A stretch of DNA of 64,000 nucleotides from Microbacterium pumilum (GCF_039530225.1 NZ_BAAAOH010000001.1:1116001-1180000); one strand, 5' to 3'. Counted from the stretch's first letter, positions 38,290 to 47,253 are shown. Made by a program: numbers and translations. Notes: generated by a model not told the origin, from the letters alone.

Positions 38290-41178
38290 ATGGTGAACCA
38301 CATGCGGGATTGGGCCGCACCACCTCTACCACTGCGTTGGCGCAGCGCAGATCAGCCGCCGTTCGTCGGACGAGAGCATGAGACCGGGCTGTTGTACGAC
38401 GCTTGGGCGGATGCCGTCGACGGTCTTGGCAAAGCTGTCTTCGTCGGCGGCGTCCCGGGCATCGGAAAGTCTCGGCTCGTAAGCGAGGTGTGCGTGCGCC
38501 TTCACGATGCTGGCGCTGTGATCTTCGTCGGCTCCTGCATCCCCGAATTCGGTGCGCCATACGAGCCATTCGTGGAACCGATACGCGCGATGCTTTCGCT
38601 AGCACGCGGTGTCATGGAGAGTGCCGGTCAGACCGCGTCCGTCCAGATTCTTGACTCTCTCACTGGGCGCGGGGAGGGTGCGCCATCCTCGACGGCGAGT
38701 CAATCACGCCTTTACGACGCGGTCGTGGACGTTTTGCGTGCGGCCGCCGGGGTAACCCCGCTCGCGCTCGTGCTCGACGACCTGCAATGGGCAGACCCCG
38801 ACGCCATCCGACTGCTGGCTCGGGTCGTCGAAGCTGCTGTCTCATTGCGAGTGCTGATCATCGGCACCGCGCGGTCGACCCAACCCGACGTATCCGAAGC
38901 TTTGGCGAGCGCCATCGCCGGACTCTCGCGACTCGACGGCGTTCTGCGCATTGACCTCGTCGCGCTCGAAGAGAAGGAGATCGTCGCGTACCTCGGGCGC
39001 CGGACAAGCATGGAGGCGGCTGCCGCAGCCGTGCCGGCGCGGGTGCTCTTGGAGCTGACGGGAGGAAATCCTTTCCTCCTGCGCGAGACATGGGCGCATG
39101 TGCTAGCCGCTGTCGCGAACGGCACGTCCCGTGTGGACATGCCGGAGACGGTGCACGATCTGCTCCGGTCCCGGATCATCGCGCTGGACTCGCGCGGCCG
39201 CACTGTGTTGCAGTACGCGGCCGTCCTGGGGCAGGAGGTGGATCTCGGTGAACTCATCGCAGTCTGTGACACCAGCCATGACGAGACGTTGAAGGGTGTG
39301 GACGACGCGGTGGCGCTCGGCCTTCTAGAACCCCCGCGGCTTGTCAGCGAGTGCTATCGCTTTCCACATGCGATAGGCCGGCAAGCGGTCATCGATCAGA
39401 TGTTCGCGACCCACGTGACGCGACTGCACGCCAAGGTGGCAGGTGTCTTGGAGGCGCAGTTCCCGACCGCTCCCCGCATCGTCCAGCGCCTGGCCTACCA
39501 TTACGAGTCCGCGCGATCGTTGGGGTACCGCCAAAAGGCAGCGGACAAGCTGGGCCGCGCGGCAACGACCGCACTGGAACGCCTTGCTTTCGAGGAGGCC
39601 GCCAGTCTTTATGAGCGTGCCGCCGACTGTGCGGCTGGCACGGGCGACCGGGATGACTTCCGGCTGCGGGCCGCTCGTCGCTGGATCGACACCACCGACT
39701 TTCCCCGTGCTCAGAGCCTGTGCGAACTGGTCGCGGCCGAGGGGAGCACGACCCAACGCGCGGAAGCGGCAATCATGTTTGGCGATGCCACTTTCAGGTC
39801 AGGACTCGGGGCCGCGCGCGCCGCAGAGCTCTTGCGCGCGGCGTGGGAGTCTCTGCCGATTGACTGCGAGCCGGGGCTGCGAGTCCGATGCCTAGCATCG
39901 CTCGGCCGCGCCACCACGCACTCGGGCGGGCTCGTGGAGGGAGAGTCCGTCAGTGAGACTGCGGTCTCGGAGGCGCGTCAACTCGGGGATGCGGCGGCGC
40001 TCGGGCATGCGCTCTATTGCAGCTTGACCTCGACCGTGACCCCCTCCACGCTCGAGCGGTCTCGCGCGAGGGCCATCGAGGCGATGATTCTCGTCGGTCA
40101 GGATGACGACAGTTTCGGCCCGTGCGTGCACTTCCTCGGTACCGCGTCGTACATGGCCGGTGATCCAGAAGGCATCGAGTCTGCACAGCGCATGCTGCTA
40201 CAACTGGTGCGTCGCGCTGGCGCATTCTGGCACTATCAGATCTCTTGCATGCATGTTGCCCGCCTCTTGGGCGCGGGACGACTAGATGATGTCGGTGACG
40301 CCATGCAGGCAGTCCGACGTGATGAGCGAGAGTTCAAGTCTGAGATGCTGCCCGGCATGATGGCTCTCCAGAGCTACATGGTGCGACGGGAATCAAGCTT
40401 GCTTGACCGGATCGCGCCTTTGGTGTCAGGTGAAGAGTCGCTCGAGAATCGCTGGGTGCCTGGACTCCTCGCGCTATACACGGAGCTCGGGATGGTCGAC
40501 CCCGCACGTCGCGCGCTCGGGTGGTTGCTCGATCGCGCCGCTCGGGGTGTTTGGGACTCGGCCGGTTGGCACGCCCAGCTTGCCTTCCTGGCGGAGGCTG
40601 CGATCTGGCTGGAGGACCGGCACGCGGCATCTCTCATCAGACCGTGGCTCGCGGAGTACGCTGGCATGAATCTCATCGCCGGTCACTTCATTGCGACCTT
40701 CGGTAGCGCAGATAGATATATCGGCCAGCTCGACTCTCTTTGCGGCGTCGGCGAACCTGAGACATCGCTTGCGGCCGCGCTCGAGATGGATCGGCGCATG
40801 GGTGCGCACATGCACGTGGCCCTTACGTGGCTGGCGCTCGCGGCCCACCGTCGCAGGAGCGGCGCGTCTGATGCGGACGTGCAGGAGGCGACGGAAAGTG
40901 CTCGCGCGATCGCAGAGCCAGCTGGCCTGCGGCGAGTCATGCGCCTGCTGCATGCACAGACCGACGTCGCACGGATCTCGGGACCGGATGGCCTGACGGC
41001 GCGTGAGGTGGAGGTCATTCGTCTTCTCGCAGACGGACTGAGCAACCGCGATGTCGCGACGCGGCTCGTGATCAGCGAGCACACCGCAGCCAACCATGTG
41101 CGAAGCATCTTGTTCAAGATCAATGCCGTCAACCGCACGCAGGCGGCCATGTACGCGCGCGATTGCGGGCTTGTCTAG
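38290..41178 (+). CDS. LuxR-family AAA-like ATPase regulator (LAL/MalT type)
   Basis: A 962-residue large regulator. The N-terminal PFVGREHETGLL motif introduces an AAA/STAND ATPase with Walker A GGVPGIGKS at residues 53-61 and Walker B LALVLDDLQWAD near 157-169. A long helical, TPR-like middle follows (AATTALERLAFEEAASLYERAAD near 425). The C-terminal LuxR helix-turn-helix is at about 902-962 (LTAREVEVIRLLADGLSNRDVATRL). Such proteins sense a small ligand and activate neighbouring genes. The start has poor ribosome-site similarity; ATG 38302 is an alternative. Adjacent targets are probably the divergent peptide gene and itself. Confidence 0.9.
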   Translation: MVNHMRDWAAPPLPLRWRSADQPPFVGREHETGLLYDAWADAVDGLGKAVFVGGVPGIGKSRLVSEVCVRLHDAGAVIFVGSCIPEFGAPYEPFVEPIRAMLSLARGVMESAGQTASVQILDSLTGRGEGAPSSTASQSRLYDAVVDVLRAAAGVTPLALVLDDLQWADPDAIRLLARVVEAAVSLRVLIIGTARSTQPDVSEALASAIAGLSRLDGVLRIDLVALEEKEIVAYLGRRTSMEAAAAAVPARVLLELTGGNPFLLRETWAHVLAAVANGTSRVDMPETVHDLLRSRIIALDSRGRTVLQYAAVLGQEVDLGELIAVCDTSHDETLKGVDDAVALGLLEPPRLVSECYRFPHAIGRQAVIDQMFATHVTRLHAKVAGVLEAQFPTAPRIVQRLAYHYESARSLGYRQKAADKLGRAATTALERLAFEEAASLYERAADCAAGTGDRDDFRLRAARRWIDTTDFPRAQSLCELVAAEGSTTQRAEAAIMFGDATFRSGLGAARAAELLRAAWESLPIDCEPGLRVRCLASLGRATTHSGGLVEGESVSETAVSEARQLGDAAALGHALYCSLTSTVTPSTLERSRARAIEAMILVGQDDDSFGPCVHFLGTASYMAGDPEGIESAQRMLLQLVRRAGAFWHYQISCMHVARLLGAGRLDDVGDAMQAVRRDEREFKSEMLPGMMALQSYMVRRESSLLDRIAPLVSGEESLENRWVPGLLALYTELGMVDPARRALGWLLDRAARGVWDSAGWHAQLAFLAEAAIWLEDRHAASLIRPWLAEYAGMNLIAGHFIATFGSADRYIGQLDSLCGVGEPETSLAAALEMDRRMGAHMHVALTWLALAAHRRRSGASDADVQEATESARAIAEPAGLRRVMRLLHAQTDVARISGPDGLTAREVEVIRLLADGLSNRDVATRLVISEHTAANHVRSILFKINAVNRTQAAMYARDCGLV

Positions 41179-41450
41179 GGCGCCGCGCTGGCCATAAGGC
41201 CGGTCGGCATGATCCGCCCGGTGACCTCGACGACGACGTCAGCGGGAAGGCCCGCCCGCGCGGCAGCAGCGAGGATCGCTTCCATCGAAGGCGCCTCGTA
41301 GAGACAGTAGGTTCTGTGAGCGTCCACCGAAAGAAACGAGAACAGCCAGCGGACGTCCTCCTCGTCATTGATGAGGTTGAGGCCGTTTGCGGCCTCGACC
41401 GAGGGGGTGATCGCTTCGGCGAAGTTGCGCTCGATGATGAAGTAAGGCAC
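41175..41450 (-). CDS. DUF4242 domain (SCO4226-like) small protein
   Basis: A 91-residue ferredoxin-like-fold protein: PYFIIERNFAEAITPSVEA, then SFLSVDAHRTYCLYEAPSMEAI and a final strand VVEVTGRIMP. Similar Streptomyces proteins (SCO4226) bind nickel; the metal ligands cannot be confirmed here. GTG 41450 is chosen for AAAGGACG seven bases upstream and for matching the family start. It overlaps the stop region of the LuxR-type gene by four bases on the opposite strand. Confidence 0.75.
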   Translation of the reverse strand: MPYFIIERNFAEAITPSVEAANGLNLINDEEDVRWLFSFLSVDAHRTYCLYEAPSMEAILAAAARAGLPADVVVEVTGRIMPTGLMASAAP

Positions 41451-41617
41451 GGCGACGTCCTTTCGTCGGGATGGAGACCTGCGATGGCAAGACACTACGC
41501 CGGCGCAGCTTTGGTCGACATGACGCGTCTTGACTATTCTTTCTATCCACCGTGGCGGCCGATAACGGCGTGAAGTCGGCGTCCCACGATGACCACACAA
41601 GGCAGAGGAGCCGACGA

Positions 41618-42454
41618 ATGTGCCGCTGGCTGGCTTACACCGGAGAGCCGCTGCAGCCCTCCACCCTCATCCTCGACGCCAAGCACTCGGTCGTGGCGAT
41701 GTCGCTCAACTCACCTCTCGGCGCCGAGCCGGTGAACGGGGACGGCTTCGGATTCGGGTGGTATCCGTCGGATGCAGGCGCGGGTGCGACGCCGTCGACG
41801 TTCCGCTCGATCGAACCGGCCTGGAACGACGAGAACCTCCGCGAGATCAGCCGCGCCGTGCGCAGCCCGCTGTTCTTCACGCACGTGCGGGCTGCCGGCG
41901 GACCGCCGATCCAGCAGACGAACTGCCATCCGTTCCGGTACGAGAACTGGCTGTTCATGCACAACGGCGTGATCTCGCATTTCGGTCTGACCAAACGCGA
42001 ACTCACGTTCGCAGTCGATCCGTCGCTCTACACGCACATCCGCGGCACGACGGACTCCGAAGTCCTGTTCCACCTCGCGCTGACACTCGGACTGGCAGAC
42101 GACCCGATCAAGGCCGTGGGCGACGCGATCCGCATGGTCGAAGCAGCGGGTCACAAAGCGGGGGTTGCATTCCCCATGCAGGGCACCGTCGCGGTGTCGG
42201 ACGGCGCCACCCTGTGGGCCTTCCGCTACTCGTCGCAGGGCCAGTCGCGCACGCTCTTCCACTCCGCCGACATCCCGACGCTGCGCGAGATGTACCCCGA
42301 CGTCGAGCGACTGTCGACCTTCGGCGACCACGCTCAGGTCGTCGTGTCGGAGCCCCTCAACGACCTCCCGGGCGCCTTCCTCGAGGTGCCGGAATCCACA
42401 GTCGCGGTGCTCGATCCATCGGGCTACCACCACGAGGCGTTCCTCGCCGCGTGA
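41618..42454 (+). CDS. Class II glutamine amidotransferase (YafJ/EgtC-like)
   Basis: A 278-residue Ntn-hydrolase. Met removal exposes catalytic Cys2 (MCRWLAYTGEPL), and NGDGFGFGWY, FTHVRAAGGPPIQQTNCHPF and FMHNGVISHF are the glutaminase-domain motifs. EgtC enzymes remove glutamate in ergothioneine synthesis, but no egt genes adjoin it, so only the amidotransferase class is assigned. ATG 41618 is fixed by the need for Cys2; the longer open frame upstream is ignored. Confidence 0.88.
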   Translation: MCRWLAYTGEPLQPSTLILDAKHSVVAMSLNSPLGAEPVNGDGFGFGWYPSDAGAGATPSTFRSIEPAWNDENLREISRAVRSPLFFTHVRAAGGPPIQQTNCHPFRYENWLFMHNGVISHFGLTKRELTFAVDPSLYTHIRGTTDSEVLFHLALTLGLADDPIKAVGDAIRMVEAAGHKAGVAFPMQGTVAVSDGATLWAFRYSSQGQSRTLFHSADIPTLREMYPDVERLSTFGDHAQVVVSEPLNDLPGAFLEVPESTVAVLDPSGYHHEAFLAA

Positions 42455-42576
42455 CTCTGTCCGGTGAACGGTGAGCGGATGCCGTCATCCGGCCCTCGTC
42501 GTCCGGATCGCCCCTAGCCTGGCAAGTGCGGTCGGGTGCGGCATCCGGCCCCGCTGACAGGACGGAGCCGCTCGGC

Positions 42577-43437
42577 ATGGAATTCGGATTACACATCGCT
42601 GACTTCACGTGGAACAGCGGCCAGCGCGACCTGGGGCCGGCACTGGCACGGCACGTTCGCAACGCCGAGGCCGCCGGCATCCAGCGCATCACCGTCATGG
42701 ATCACTTCTGGCAGCTGCCCGGGATCGGACCGGTCGAGCACGAGATGCTCGAGGCGTACGCGACGCTCGGGTTCATCGTGGCGCACACCGAGAAGGCCCT
42801 GCTGCACACGCTCGTCACCGGCGTGATCTACCGTGAGCCCGCGCTGCTCGCCAAGCAGGTCACGACGCTCGACGTGCTGTCGGGCGGACGCGTGGGTCTC
42901 GGCATCGGCGCGGCGTGGAACGAGCAGGAGTCCGCCGGGCTGGGCTTCACCTTCCCGCCCGTGTCCGAGAGGTTCCGGCAGCTGGAGGAGACGATCCAGA
43001 TCTGCCTGCAGATGTGGGCGGAAGAGGAAGAGCCGTACGAGGGCGCGATCTGGCAGCTCGAGCGAGCTCTGAACTCACCGCAGAGCATCACGCGGCCGCA
43101 TCCGTATCTCATGATCGGCGGAGGCGGCGAGAAGAAGACGCTGCGAATGGTGGCGCAGTACGCGGATGCCTGCAACCTCTCAGCGATGGGCGAGCTTCCG
43201 TCGCGCAAGCTCGACGTGCTGCGCGCGCATTGCGACGACGTGGGCCGCAACTACGACGACATCGAGAAGACGGCGATGATCGGTGTCAATCCCGAGTCGA
43301 CATCGGAGTCGGTGGCGTCGACCGTTCGCGGGCTTGCCGAACTCGGCTTCACCGCGACCTACGTGTTCGCGGTCGGTATCGAAGAGCCGGCGCGGGTCGT
43401 GGAGCTGATCGCGGGCGCGGCCGATTCGCTCGGCTGA
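42577..43437 (+). CDS. LLM-class (luciferase-like) flavin/F420 oxidoreductase
   Basis: A 286-residue TIM-barrel protein of the bacterial luciferase-like monooxygenase superfamily, TIGR03560-like F420-dependent branch: EFGLHIADFTWNSGQRDLGPALARHVRNAEAAGI, MDHFWQLPGIG, LSGGRVGLGIGAAWNEQE. Cofactor is more likely F420 than FMN given the actinobacterial branch, but this is not proven. ATG 42577 matches the family N-terminus. It is the last chromosomal gene before the tRNA-Ser integration site. Confidence 0.85.
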   Translation: MEFGLHIADFTWNSGQRDLGPALARHVRNAEAAGIQRITVMDHFWQLPGIGPVEHEMLEAYATLGFIVAHTEKALLHTLVTGVIYREPALLAKQVTTLDVLSGGRVGLGIGAAWNEQESAGLGFTFPPVSERFRQLEETIQICLQMWAEEEEPYEGAIWQLERALNSPQSITRPHPYLMIGGGGEKKTLRMVAQYADACNLSAMGELPSRKLDVLRAHCDDVGRNYDDIEKTAMIGVNPESTSESVASTVRGLAELGFTATYVFAVGIEEPARVVELIAGAADSLG

Positions 43438-43481
43438 CCGATGCCGCACCGATGGGCGTGGACCACGGTCGATGAGCGACA

Positions 43482-43510
43482 CTTCGACTCCCTGCGCTCG
43501 CTGAGTGCGG
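43482..43510. repeat. Degenerate dispersed repeat copy before tRNA-Ser
   Basis: CTTCGACTCCCTGCGC followed by TCGCTGAGTGCGG is another divergent copy of the repeat family seen at 5301 and 36,802, in the spacer between the LLM oxidoreductase and tRNA-Ser. Confidence 0.45.
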
Positions 43511-43591
43511 GTCTGCGCGCGACGAGGCGTATTGAACGGCCCACCAGGCCCCGATTCGCGGGTGCGCGGATCGTGACGTAAACTCTTCGGC

Positions 43592-43682
43592 GGTGACGTG
43601 TCCGAGCGGCCGAAGGTGCAACTCTCGAAAAGTTGTGTAGGGTAACCCCCTACCGTGGGTTCAAATCCCACCGTCACCGCCA
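43592..43682 (+). tRNA. tRNA-Ser (CGA), island integration site
   Basis: A class II tRNA with a long variable arm: acceptor GGTGACG pairs with CGTCACC, discriminator G and encoded CCA (43,680-43,682). Anticodon loop CTCGAAA gives CGA. T-arm GGGTTCAAATCCC. The integrase gene just downstream, pointing back at the tRNA, indicates that its 3' end is the attachment core and that the island reconstitutes the gene on insertion. Confidence 0.95.
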
Positions 43683-43687
43683 CTTTG

Positions 43688-43731
43688 GAAGCCCCCGAAA
43701 CCCGCGTAATTCCGCGGGAGTCGGGGGCTTC
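43688..43731. terminator. Terminator hairpin after tRNA-Ser
   Basis: An 11-base stem (GAAGCCCCCGA and its complement) surrounds an inner CCCGCG/CGCGGG stem and is followed by TCTC. It ends the tRNA-Ser transcript and may mark the start of island DNA. Confidence 0.8.
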
Positions 43732-43801
43732 TCTCATGCCCGAAATGGGCCAGTGAGTAAAGAATGAGTAAAACCCCTCGAGAGGCTGCTCGAAAGGCGG
43801 C

Positions 43802-44920
43802 TCACTCAAGCTCGTGTCGTCGCTCCGGGACGACGATCACACGCCCCTCACGTGCTCGACTAAGTGCACCGGCTACGAAGTCGAGATCGTCATCGAAGAG
43901 GTCGGCGTAGGTGTCGAGAGTCATCGACGCTGAGGCGTGACCGAGCATTCGCTGCACGGCCTTCACGTTTGCGCCGGCACTGATCGCGAGGCTTGCCGCA
44001 GTGTGACGGAGGTCGTGAGGACTCACGTGGTTGAACGTGGGATCGATCTTCCGCGCACGACGAACAGCTCCCGCAAACCAGCCCTTCTGCGAGTTGGGCA
44101 GCCGAAGATGCTCCTGCCCGTCTCCGAACAGCAATTCATTGGAGTCCTTGCCGAGCATGGCCGAGCGCACAGCGGGATCGAGGAAGTCGGGATAGGGAAC
44201 TGAACGAGTCACGTGCGACTTCGGCGTCCCCGTGTGGATCGCACCGTTGACCATTACTGCGTTTTCATGAACCTGCACCCTGCGGCGATCCGTTTCCACG
44301 TCTCGCACGCGCAGGCCGGTCACTTCCCCCCACCGGAGTCCCGTGTACGCCAGGAAGTAGACCAGTTCGGGGTACATCGATTGCCCTGCGAGGAGGTCCA
44401 CTTGAGTGTGGCTCAGATACACGCGACGCTTCGGTGTCTTCCGTGGGAGCTTTATGCCTCGAGCAGGGTTGTCCGCGATCCTGCGGTCGCGCAGCGCGAC
44501 GTCGAGAATCGCTGAGAGGATGCCATAGCTACGGATTACCGTCGAGGCACCGTGCGTCGCAGTCATTGCCGTCACCCACGCGCGAACGTCGCTGTGGCGG
44601 ACCATCCCGATCTCAACCCTTTCCCATTTGGGAGCGACGTGTACCCGCCATGCGGACTCGAGGGGATGCATCGACGAGGGCTTGAGGACGGCCGCTTGGT
44701 TCTGCAGCCAGGTCGTTCCGAGTTCACCGATTGTGATCCGAGCGTCCATCGGGTCGACGTACTGGCTCTTGCCGATCGACACGGATACGGATGCCAGGTA
44801 CTCCTCGGCCTCTCGCTTCGTGCGAAATCCGCGCTTCGCCGCGTGCGTGCCATCGGGCTTCTTGTATCGGACGAGGTACCGGCGACCGTCGAGCGTCTTG
44901 TAGGGAAAGACGCTACCCAT
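43802..44920 (-). CDS. int: Tyrosine-type site-specific integrase
   Basis: A 372-residue phage/ICE integrase. An N-terminal AP2-like arm domain (VFPYKTLDGRRYLVRYKKPDGTHAAKRGF) and a SAM-like core-binding domain precede the catalytic domain with Arg in YTGLRWGEVTGL, HDLRHTAASL near residue 300, LGHAS and the nucleophile Tyr in DTYADLFDD. It should recombine the island with the tRNA-Ser 3' end. It overlaps the upstream HTH gene by eight bases, so the two are coupled, and the stop faces the tRNA, the standard orientation. Confidence 0.94.
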   Translation of the reverse strand: MGSVFPYKTLDGRRYLVRYKKPDGTHAAKRGFRTKREAEEYLASVSVSIGKSQYVDPMDARITIGELGTTWLQNQAAVLKPSSMHPLESAWRVHVAPKWERVEIGMVRHSDVRAWVTAMTATHGASTVIRSYGILSAILDVALRDRRIADNPARGIKLPRKTPKRRVYLSHTQVDLLAGQSMYPELVYFLAYTGLRWGEVTGLRVRDVETDRRRVQVHENAVMVNGAIHTGTPKSHVTRSVPYPDFLDPAVRSAMLGKDSNELLFGDGQEHLRLPNSQKGWFAGAVRRARKIDPTFNHVSPHDLRHTAASLAISAGANVKAVQRMLGHASASMTLDTYADLFDDDLDFVAGALSRAREGRVIVVPERRHELE

Positions 44921-45515
44921 CCGCCTGGCGGCCGACGATGTAGCTCATGCCCTCCAGGCGACCTTCGGCTCGCGCCTTCTTGATCCAATCCGAGGCTGTC
45001 CGGTGTGGCACCTCGAGTTCGTTCTGGACTGCTTTCACCGGCGGGAGCCCAGACAGCGCTGCCGTTCCGTAGAGCAACTCCACGACATCCATGCGCTCGC
45101 TCTTGCTGCCGCGCTTGACGACTTGCTCGGCGAGCCAGTGAGGGATGATGCGTCCCTCAGTGGAGCTCAGCTCAGCGGCTGTCATCCACTTCGCAGTGGT
45201 GTCGCTCTCATCGTCGAGCGTCAGGGCAATGCACTTCGGTGCCGCCGCCTGCAGAATGCTCTGGATAGGGATCTGCCGGAGCGCGATGTTGTTGACCTCC
45301 GCGCCGGTACGGGTCGCTTCGTTGACGACTCGGATCACGATGTAACGACCCTCGGATGACTGGTATTCGGCGGTGATGATCGTCCGCAGCCCTGAACCCG
45401 CATCGTCAGTTTGCGCGACGAACGCAGGAGCAATGCGCAACGCGGACCCGACGGCTGTGGTGGCGTCCCGCCAAGTAATCGGCTTGCCGTCGAGGGTGCT
45501 CACGTCGACCTTCAC
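44913..45515 (-). CDS. Integrase-associated putative DNA-binding protein
   Basis: A 200-residue protein with no named family. The C-terminal segment LPPVKAVQNELEVPHRTASDWIKKARAEGRL reads as a helix-turn-helix of the kind that picks an ordered site (HTH-like recognition helix RTASDWIKKA). The N-terminal 100 residues are mixed alpha/beta. Position directly upstream of, and overlapping, int suggests regulation of integration or a directionality role. It shares the divergent control region with the excisionase gene. Confidence 0.65.
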   Translation of the reverse strand: MKVDVSTLDGKPITWRDATTAVGSALRIAPAFVAQTDDAGSGLRTIITAEYQSSEGRYIVIRVVNEATRTGAEVNNIALRQIPIQSILQAAAPKCIALTLDDESDTTAKWMTAAELSSTEGRIIPHWLAEQVVKRGSKSERMDVVELLYGTAALSGLPPVKAVQNELEVPHRTASDWIKKARAEGRLEGMSYIVGRQADG

Positions 45516-45630
45516 CTCCTCAGTTTGTCAGACCGCGTTGCAGATAAGCAGATTGCCTCTTGCCAACAGTATGAATAAGTGATGTACTCATGTCAAATCC
45601 AGACATAGATACGTAAAGGAGGATCAACTC
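45516..45630. promoter_or_regulatory. AT-rich divergent control region of the int and xis operons
   Basis: This 115-base spacer is markedly richer in A and T than its surroundings and serves both the int-side and xis-side genes. It has GTTTGTCAG facing CATGTCAAAT and an ATGA/TCAT inverted pair around GTATGAATAAGTGATG. AAAGGAGG near 45,616-45,623 is a very strong ribosome site for the excisionase. Likely binding region for the small HTH proteins. Confidence 0.45.
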
Positions 45631-45876
45631 ATGTCCATCGCGACGCCGCACACACCCTCGGTGCTGGAGGACGAGCTCCTTCCTCCAGATCGGGTCGCAC
45701 AGATACTCCAAGTGACTACGAACACGCTGGCGATCTGGCGCTACTACCGACGTGGCCCGAGCTTTCTCAAGATCGGCAGCAGGGTGCGCTACCCGCGTGC
45801 GAGCCTCGATGAGTTCATGGCGTCGGCAGTCGTCGAGTGCGATCCAGTTGTCACCCGTCGGGTGGGCCGGCGATGA
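45631..45876 (+). CDS. xis: Excisionase / AlpA-like helix-turn-helix protein
   Basis: An 81-residue MerR-type winged helix of the excisionase (HTH_17) family: LLPPDRVAQILQVTTNTLAIWRYYRRGPSFLKIGSRVRYPRASLDEFM is the whole domain. Such proteins bind att DNA, bias integrase toward excision and regulate int. The start is fixed by AAAGGAGG eight bases upstream. The stop overlaps the next start (ATGA). Confidence 0.85.
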   Translation: MSIATPHTPSVLEDELLPPDRVAQILQVTTNTLAIWRYYRRGPSFLKIGSRVRYPRASLDEFMASAVVECDPVVTRRVGRR

Positions 45877-46256
45877 TCTCCGTCACCGTGTACTCGACAG
45901 GGCCGTCCTGTCCGCAGTGCAAGTTCACGTGCAAGCGTCTCGACGATCTCGGTGTCGTCTTCTCAGTCGTCGATATCACGGAAGACGGGCGTGAGGGACT
46001 GCGCCATTTCCTCACCGAGGATCTGGGGTACTCCCAGGCGCCGGTGGTCATGGTCGACGGGGAACCTGAGAACCACTGGTCGGGGTTCCGCGCCGCACTT
46101 ATCGATCTCATCGCTGCCCGCGCTGCCGAAGAACGAGCGCAAGCCGATGCCGTCGAAGCGCCGCTTGATCGTCAGCCGGGCGGCGAGCACGCAACCACCT
46201 ACGCGCTCGATCCTTCCGCCAGCGGCTCGAGGATCGGCGTTCTCCTAGGCCGTTGA
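45873..46256 (+). CDS. NrdH/glutaredoxin-like redoxin
   Basis: A 127-residue thioredoxin-fold protein: VTVYSTGPSCPQCKFTCKRLDDLGVVFSVVDITED has a CPQC redox pair at about residues 12-15, and APVVMVDGEPENHWSGFR is the NrdH-type cis-Pro and C-terminal part. The last 45 residues are extra, Ala/Glu-rich and variable. NrdH proteins feed electrons to ribonucleotide reductase, but redoxins like this are often carried by actinobacterial phages and ICEs without an adjacent nrd gene. The start overlaps the excisionase stop by four bases. Confidence 0.85.
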   Translation: MISVTVYSTGPSCPQCKFTCKRLDDLGVVFSVVDITEDGREGLRHFLTEDLGYSQAPVVMVDGEPENHWSGFRAALIDLIAARAAEERAQADAVEAPLDRQPGGEHATTYALDPSASGSRIGVLLGR

Positions 46257-46257
46257 G

Positions 46258-47253
46258 ATGTCGGATGACGAGACAGGCTCGGATCGAGGTGCCGGGCGTC
46301 CCAGTTCGCCTCCCACAACTCCGACCGATAGGTGGCGCGAGTGGGAGCTCCAAAATCCCGACAGGGCTGCGGCGGCGAAGCGGACGTATCGCGAGACTCA
46401 CCGCGATGACGAGCGAGAGCGCGAACGGGAACGGCGCGCCCGCGCGCGCGCCGAGCAAGCGCGCGCCGAGGCACGACGTGCCTACGCCCGGGAGTACTAC
46501 GCAAAGAACCGAGAGTCGTACCTCGAACGCCAGCGCGTCAACCGTGCCGTCAAGAAGGCACAGGATCCTGGCGCATACCGCGCGGCGAAGAACGCTCGAC
46601 AACGGCGCTGGTACGCGCGCCACCAAGAGGTGGAGAACGAGAAGGTCCGCGATGCGTACCGTGACGACCCCACGCCCCGGATGCGGTGGAACGCCTCATA
46701 CAGAGCGAACCACGCTGATGAACTCGCGGCACGCCGCCGTGAGTTCTACCTCGACAACCGAGAGCGAATGGTTGAGAGAGATCGCAGGCGTCGAGAACGC
46801 GAGAAGCTCCGGAGATCGGTCGGCCTTCCGCCGCGTCGTCTTCACCGAGTCTCGACGGCAGAGCGTCGACAGAACCGCTCCGAGGCAGACGAGTTCTTCC
46901 GCCGCAAGTACACGGCTGCTGAGATTCGAGCTGCGAAAAGGCCGTGGCCCACGCCGCCTGAGCTGATCGCGGCGTGGCAGCGAGAGAGCGAAAGGGCTCG
47001 TGCGGCCTTCTCCGCGGCCACCGGATCGGACATCGTTCGTCCGATCTCGAAGACCGCGCAGCGCGCCGCTGAACGCGCGTCAGTGCGTGCCGCCGCACTG
47101 GAGCAGCTTCTCGCAGAAGAGGCCCGCCTCGATGCCATCGCTCGAGCGATCAATGATCAACTGCGCCACCGGTTGCGCAGACCTCAACAACCAGAAGACG
47201 CAGGCACTACCGGCCGTTCGTGGCCGGCCGCAGAGACAGGAGTGACACGATGA
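46258..47253 (+). CDS. Arg/Glu-rich coiled-coil protein of the island
   Basis: A 331-residue highly charged protein. Roughly every 25-40 residues it repeats a Tyr/Arg/Asn pattern such as YAREYYAKNRESYLERQR, YRAAKNARQRRWYARHQE and RREFYLDNRERMVERDRRR, so it probably forms long basic helices that bind nucleic acid. A C-terminal helix pair (AALEQLLAEEARLDAIARAI) ends the protein. Similar repeats occur at the N-termini of phage HNH nucleases, but no HNH motif is present. It starts just after the redoxin stop. Confidence 0.7.
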   Translation: MSDDETGSDRGAGRPSSPPTTPTDRWREWELQNPDRAAAAKRTYRETHRDDERERERERRARARAEQARAEARRAYAREYYAKNRESYLERQRVNRAVKKAQDPGAYRAAKNARQRRWYARHQEVENEKVRDAYRDDPTPRMRWNASYRANHADELAARRREFYLDNRERMVERDRRRREREKLRRSVGLPPRRLHRVSTAERRQNRSEADEFFRRKYTAAEIRAAKRPWPTPPELIAAWQRESERARAAFSAATGSDIVRPISKTAQRAAERASVRAAALEQLLAEEARLDAIARAINDQLRHRLRRPQQPEDAGTTGRSWPAAETGVTR

